A stretch of 64,000 bases of DNA, from contig DLGE01000013.1 in assembly GCA_002482535.1 (NCBI GenBank), positions 10,746-74,745 on the forward strand, read 5' to 3'. This stretch comes from Peptococcaceae bacterium UBA7702 (GTDB lineage Bacteria; Bacillota; Dehalobacteriia; UBA7702). The notes beneath the pieces are model-generated. The model was given only the letters and a program-made list of their open reading frames with translations. It was not told the DNA's origin and ran no database searches. How positions within the stretch are numbered: the stretch's first letter is position 1; the number at the start of each line of letters is the position of its first letter. Below, piece by piece: positions 61,008 through 64,000 of the stretch. The translations under genes and the position numbers were made by a program.

Positions 61008-61916
61008 TTAAATAAAATTGCAAAGGTCGTCTATGTTTTCTTTATAATATCTTTCAATATAACGGCCTATCCCATCAAGTCCAGGAAATACGGTTTTTTC
61101 ATTAACTCCAAGCAAGTCAAGTTCCCACATAAGGCTGTGTTTACTTTCGCCAGAAATAATGATATTTGCAAAAAACCTTTTGTCGTTTGTAACTTCATAA
61201 GTTATACCATCAGGTGAAAGTGTCATTACATTTTTTTCATCTATCATGCTTTCTAAAGGCTTATCATCTTTGCCCCATAGTAAAAAACGGCTTGACTGGG
61301 CGCTCATTCGTTGGTCAATAAAAGCAGGTGTAAACAAAACCGGACGATATTTTTCAAGCCGCTCTTTATCATCGTCACTATACCCTTTGATGCTTTGCAT
61401 AATAGAAGAAATCATTGCATCTCGCGTACAGTCTGGACCAAGTATCGCACAAAACATTTCGTTTTCCGACCATGTTTGAAAAGGTGATGCATTAACCATC
61501 CAAATAATGCCATCTGCTTTGCTTTCACTTCTGCAACAAAAATAAAGAGCAATTAATGGATTAGATGTAAAATCCAATAAACGAGTAGGAACACCAAAAT
61601 GCTGTGCATATTGAAGCCATGTAAAGTCATCATCCAGAGATATATGTGGTAAAAATCCAATGGCTTCTTTTTTAAAGTGGGCTAATATCTCAATTTCATT
61701 TGAAGAATATATCCGTCCACTATACGATGCGCTTATAATAGTCGATGAATTTTGTGGTTCTTTATATTCACGGAATAATCCAGGGAGCAACTGCCAGCTT
61801 TTGTCGCTTACTCCACGAAATATAAAACCATTTTCACGGTAGGTTTTCCCAAATTGGCATTGATATTTTTTTAATGTACTTAATAATTCGTTTACTGTAT
61901 GTATTGTGTTCTCCAT
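61008..61916 (-). CDS. FRG-domain protein (possible defence cargo)
   Basis: It has 302 residues. The FRG domain is named for its Phe-Arg-Gly motif, here NGFIFRGVSDKSWQLLPGLFRE, followed by the hallmark WLQYAQHFGVPTRLLDFTSNPLIALYF. No membrane helix or signal peptide. FRG proteins lie often in mobile elements and defence islands, but their reaction is not established. Codon and AT content are more AT-rich than the flagellar genes. It lies nine bases after a small Cys-rich gene. Confidence 0.85.
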   Translation of the reverse strand: MENTIHTVNELLSTLKKYQCQFGKTYRENGFIFRGVSDKSWQLLPGLFREYKEPQNSSTIISASYSGRIYSSNEIEILAHFKKEAIGFLPHISLDDDFTWLQYAQHFGVPTRLLDFTSNPLIALYFCCRSESKADGIIWMVNASPFQTWSENEMFCAILGPDCTRDAMISSIMQSIKGYSDDDKERLEKYRPVLFTPAFIDQRMSAQSSRFLLWGKDDKPLESMIDEKNVMTLSPDGITYEVTNDKRFFANIIISGESKHSLMWELDLLGVNEKTVFPGLDGIGRYIERYYKENIDDLCNFI

Positions 61917-61925
61917 GTCGTAGCC

Positions 61926-62261
61926 TCATTTTATCTTTGTAGAATTATTTTCTTTGACACTGATCACAGAATAGCCTAAAACGCACCCACCCTCTCCTCT
62001 CTTGAAAGAGCAGTATTCGTAATAAAATACATGGACCGTATTATCACCTTTTTCATACCTGAAATGATGTTTGCACCGGCATAGTTTATTTCCGTCTTTG
62101 TCAGGCGGTGTTATCGATTCTCTGTTTTCGCAGTTTCCATCATCATTTCCGGTAAATATATAATCATGTACATCTTTGCAGTATTTCTCAAACTGCACTT
62201 CCGTCATGAATTCTTTGACGCTGCCGGATAGAAAATTCATTACTGATTCGCATATTCCCAT
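61926..62261 (-). CDS. small Cys/His-rich protein paired with the FRG gene
   Basis: It has 111 residues from MGICESVMNFLSG (AAAGGGGGT upstream). Seven Cys and a CRCKHHF motif suggest a metal site. The middle is acidic (TGNDDGNCENRES). No known family. Transcribed with the FRG gene, so the two may act as a unit. Confidence 0.6.
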   Translation of the reverse strand: MGICESVMNFLSGSVKEFMTEVQFEKYCKDVHDYIFTGNDDGNCENRESITPPDKDGNKLCRCKHHFRYEKGDNTVHVFYYEYCSFKRGEGGCVLGYSVISVKENNSTKIK

Positions 62262-62361
62262 ATCAATACCCCCTTTATTTGGTACCATCATATTAACACC
62301 TGAAAACGCCATTGTAAACATAACAATAAAACTCACATGATAATTTGGGTACTATAATCTA

Positions 62362-62536
62362 AGCGCAAAATTGCGCTCAGTGGATGAAAACTCGAATCTG
62401 AGGACTGATAGTCAAAACCCAAATTTGGGTTCTCAGGATCAAAGCGCAAAAATGCGCTCTCAGATAACGCCCCCAGTTTTGGGGCGGTTAAACGTCCTCA
62501 AATTTGAGGGGGTAGAACTCTCTGCAAAATTGCAGA
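62362..62536 (+). repeat. array of seven short hairpins with 25-29-bp period
   Basis: Units at 62362, 62391, 62416, 62443, 62471, 62496 and 62521: AGCGCAAAATTGCGCT, CTCGAATCTGAG (weak), AACCCAAATTTGGGTT, AGCGCAAAAATGCGCT, CCCCAGTTTTGGGG, CCTCAAATTTGAGG, TCTGCAAAATTGCAGA. Stems differ but stay paired; cores are A/T. Spacers of 11-13 bp are loosely alike. A 74-codon frame (TTG 62371 to 62595) runs through, with a nine-residue period such as SAKLRS, NPNLGS, SAKMRS, SAKLQT. Coding or RNA role undecided. Confidence 0.8.
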
Positions 62537-62663
62537 CAGTGGCACACGCCGAAACAGCGTACCTTTTAACGGAGACAAAATTGGATTGGTTATAAATCCC
62601 CTATCATCAGTGCCAAAAGGTAGGTAAAAGTTGGTCTATTTTCACTATAAAGGTACAAAAATC

Positions 62664-62693
62664 AGGGTGTGATTTAAAATCGCACCCTTTTTT
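62664..62693 (+). terminator. terminator downstream of the hairpin array
   Basis: AGGGTG and GATT pair with AATC and CACCCT with one mismatch between them, followed by a T-run. It implies a plus-strand transcript through the array. Confidence 0.75.
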
Positions 62694-62839
62694 ATTTCGT
62701 ATTTGCCCCGGAGCTGGCCGTTATTGAATAACGGGACATCGTTGCGCGCGGAAACTATCCGGAGATTTCGGAGACCCTAAAAAGGGGTAAAAAAGTTTCG
62801 AGACATTGACCTGCCCCCTGTTTTCGCATACGGGAAATG

Positions 62840-63678
62840 TTAGTAATTACAGGAAAGTTTAAGTGCATATTCTTCGGGGGTCAGGTTATCCAACGATGAA
62901 TGGGGTCTAACTTGGTTATATTCCAAACGCCAATTTTCAATAAGATCCTTCGCTTCGGGGATGTTTCCGAACCAGTGCTGATTCAGGCATTCGGCTCTGA
63001 GCTTGCCGTTGAAACTTTCGATATACCCGTTTTGCATCGGCTTGCCAGGATCAGTGAAAATATGTTCCACCTTGTGGTCGTAAGCCCAGACATTCATGAT
63101 ATTGCTTGTAAATTCAGAGCCATTATCCGTTAGTATTTCTTTTGGCAAACCTCGAAAAAGGGCAATCCTGTTGAGGACGGCGGTGACTCTTCTACCCGTT
63201 AGCGAACTGTCTACCTCCAGCGCCAGGCATTCTCTGGTGACTTCATCAATGACAGTCAGTACCCGGATATTTAAACCATTTCTTGTCCGATCACTGACAA
63301 AATCCATTGCCCAACGCGTGTTGGGTTCTGTATTTGCCCGTTGAGGCATTCCACGTTTTTCGTACTTTTTCTTTTTGCTCCGTTTTGGCAGGCTTAACCC
63401 GGCTTCTTTGTAGAGCCTATATGTTCTTTTATGATTGATCTTTATACCTTCCCGCTGTAACATCACATGCAGCCTGCGATATCCGAACCGCTTCCAGCGT
63501 GCAGACAATGCGACAAGCCGTTCTGTAATCTGCTTATCCTCGCTTTTATCTACCGGTTGGTAACGTTTACTGTTTTGACTGATACCCGCAAGCCTGCACG
63601 CATGACGTTCACTGATGGCATAATCTTCTTGAATTTCCGCAGCTATTCTTCGCTTTGTGGCAGGCTTCAGAAGTTTTT
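62840..63678 (-). CDS. IS3-family transposase OrfB (via -1 frameshift)
   Basis: The DDE catalytic part. The frame opens just upstream of the slippery site and runs KLLKPATKRRIAAEIQ... to the end; an internal ATG at 63508 would give only 222 residues. HTH_21 region (GYRRLHVMLQREGIKINHKR), then the DDE triad: Asp in TRWAMDFVSD, Asp in LTDNGSEFTS and Glu in QNGYIESFNGKLRAE. Integrates by cut-and-paste circle intermediates. Confidence 0.92.
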
Positions 63679-63939
63679 TGAATTAATATCCTTTAAAATC
63701 CGGTTATCCAATGACAACTCGGCTACCATTTCTTTTAATCGACGGTTTTCTTCTTCTAGCTGCTTAAGACGTTTGGCCTCGTTGATTTCCATACCGCCGT
63801 ATTTACTTTTCCAACGGTAAAAGGTCTGTTCGGAAATATTGTTTTCCCGAACGATCTCCGCGGCTTTCTTTCCGTGTTCATGCTCTTTGAGTATCTTGAT
63901 GATCTGTTCTTCCGTAAACCTTGATTTCATGTTAATCAC
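63667..63939 (-). CDS. IS3-family transposase OrfA
   Basis: It has 90 residues (ATG at 63930 is also possible). HTH (FTEEQIIKILKEHEHGKKAAEIVRENNISEQTFYRWKSKYGG) followed by a leucine-zipper coiled coil. It ends at the slippery A AAA AAC (63673-63679), where a -1 shift gives the OrfAB fusion. Confidence 0.93.
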   Translation of the reverse strand: MINMKSRFTEEQIIKILKEHEHGKKAAEIVRENNISEQTFYRWKSKYGGMEINEAKRLKQLEEENRRLKEMVAELSLDNRILKDINSKNF

Positions 63940-64000
63940 TCCATTTCTTTTATTTTACCATATCATGACTAACATTCCGATAACGTATAATAAAATTCGC

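Larger units (their letters stand above)
62831..63979 (-). mobile_element. IS3-family insertion sequence
   Basis: Encodes orfA and orfB in -1 frames. Ends carry CGGGAAATGTTAGT at left and its near complement ACTAACATTCCG at right, flanked by ATA on both sides (62828-62830, 63980-63982), a probable 3-bp target duplication. A TG...CA reading would give 62838-63974. Confidence 0.75.
54561..64000. mobile_element. integrated element at tRNA-Arg(ACG), right end outside window
   Basis: The gene set is that of a prophage-like or integrative mobilisable element: integrase, repressor, Cro-like, excisionase-like, replisome organiser, DnaC-like loader, iterons, sigma-like factor and cargo. No capsid, terminase, relaxase or conjugation gene is in the visible 9.4 kb. 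It may continue to the right. Confidence 0.75.

Noticed and set aside
62362..62536. CRISPR array
   Set aside because: Units are short hairpins with differing stems, spacers are only 11-13 bp and not unique-looking, and no cas genes are near.
54561..64000. Right attachment site of the element inside the window
   Set aside because: No second copy of the tRNA-Arg 3' sequence was found to the right edge.

Overview
The window looks like a chromosomal segment of a motile, anaerobic-type low-to-mid GC Gram-positive bacterium, most likely class Clostridia. The grounds are a FliY-type switch protein with CheC and CheD, a FliW/CsrA pair, a serS T-box, SLH surface anchoring, class C sortases with an LPQTG pilin, an LCP wall-polymer ligase, and strong sigma-A promoters and purine-rich ribosome binding sites. 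The species cannot be named from this sequence alone.

Layout. Positions 1-3260 carry a wall-polysaccharide group (two glycosyltransferases and an LCP protein) and a small zinc-ribbon protein. 3464-9073 holds a MITE-like repeat and housekeeping or stress genes: a protein-tyrosine phosphatase, an unusual Cys-rich plus Trp-rich protein pair behind a 24-bp perfect palindrome, a DtxR/MntR-type regulator, ndk, a peroxiredoxin, a Ca2+/H+ antiporter and an FMN reductase. 9234-15998 is late flagellar: flagellin on the minus strand, then flgM-flgN-flgK-flgL-DUF6470-fliW-csrA on the plus strand behind a sigma-28-like promoter. 16061-20441 has an SLH-anchored subtilase and a PutP-type symporter. 20735-21022 is a complete type I toxin-antitoxin locus with both promoters visible, beside three tRNA genes (initiator Met, Tyr, Thr).

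From 45837 down to 21656 runs one flagellar/chemotaxis operon of about 24 kb on the minus strand: flgB-flgC-fliE-fliF-fliG-fliH-fliI-fliJ-fliK-flgD-(TIGR02530)-flgE-flbD-motA-motB-fliM-fliY-cheY-fliO-fliP-fliQ-fliR-flhB-flhA-fliA-flgF/G-flgF/G-cheC-cheD. It starts at a sigma-A promoter and a leader hairpin that buries the flgB ribosome binding site. fliA (sigma-28), made in this operon, would drive the late genes at 10648-15951. FlgM would restrain sigma-28 until the hook is complete, and CsrA/FliW would tune flagellin translation. The usual fliL, flhF and flhG genes are missing from the order.

46000-54149 holds an ArsR-type regulator beside an orphan strong promoter, a pilus operon (pilin plus two class C sortases) with a leader of about 440 nt, tRNA-Arg(CCT), and serS under a T-box. 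Three tRNAs (Ser, Ser, Arg-ACG) follow.

From 54561 to the right edge is an integrated mobile element next to tRNA-Arg(ACG). It carries a tyrosine integrase with an inserted helix-turn-helix, a repressor, a small Cro-like protein, an excisionase-like protein, a replisome organiser, a DnaC-like loader, an iteron-rich putative origin, a small protein, a sigma-like protein, an FRG-domain protein with a Cys-rich partner (possible defence cargo), a striking array of seven short hairpins with about 27-bp period, and an IS3-family insertion sequence. Its right end is not in the window. The hairpin array, the type I toxin locus, the iteron region and the FRG pair are the parts most worth following up.
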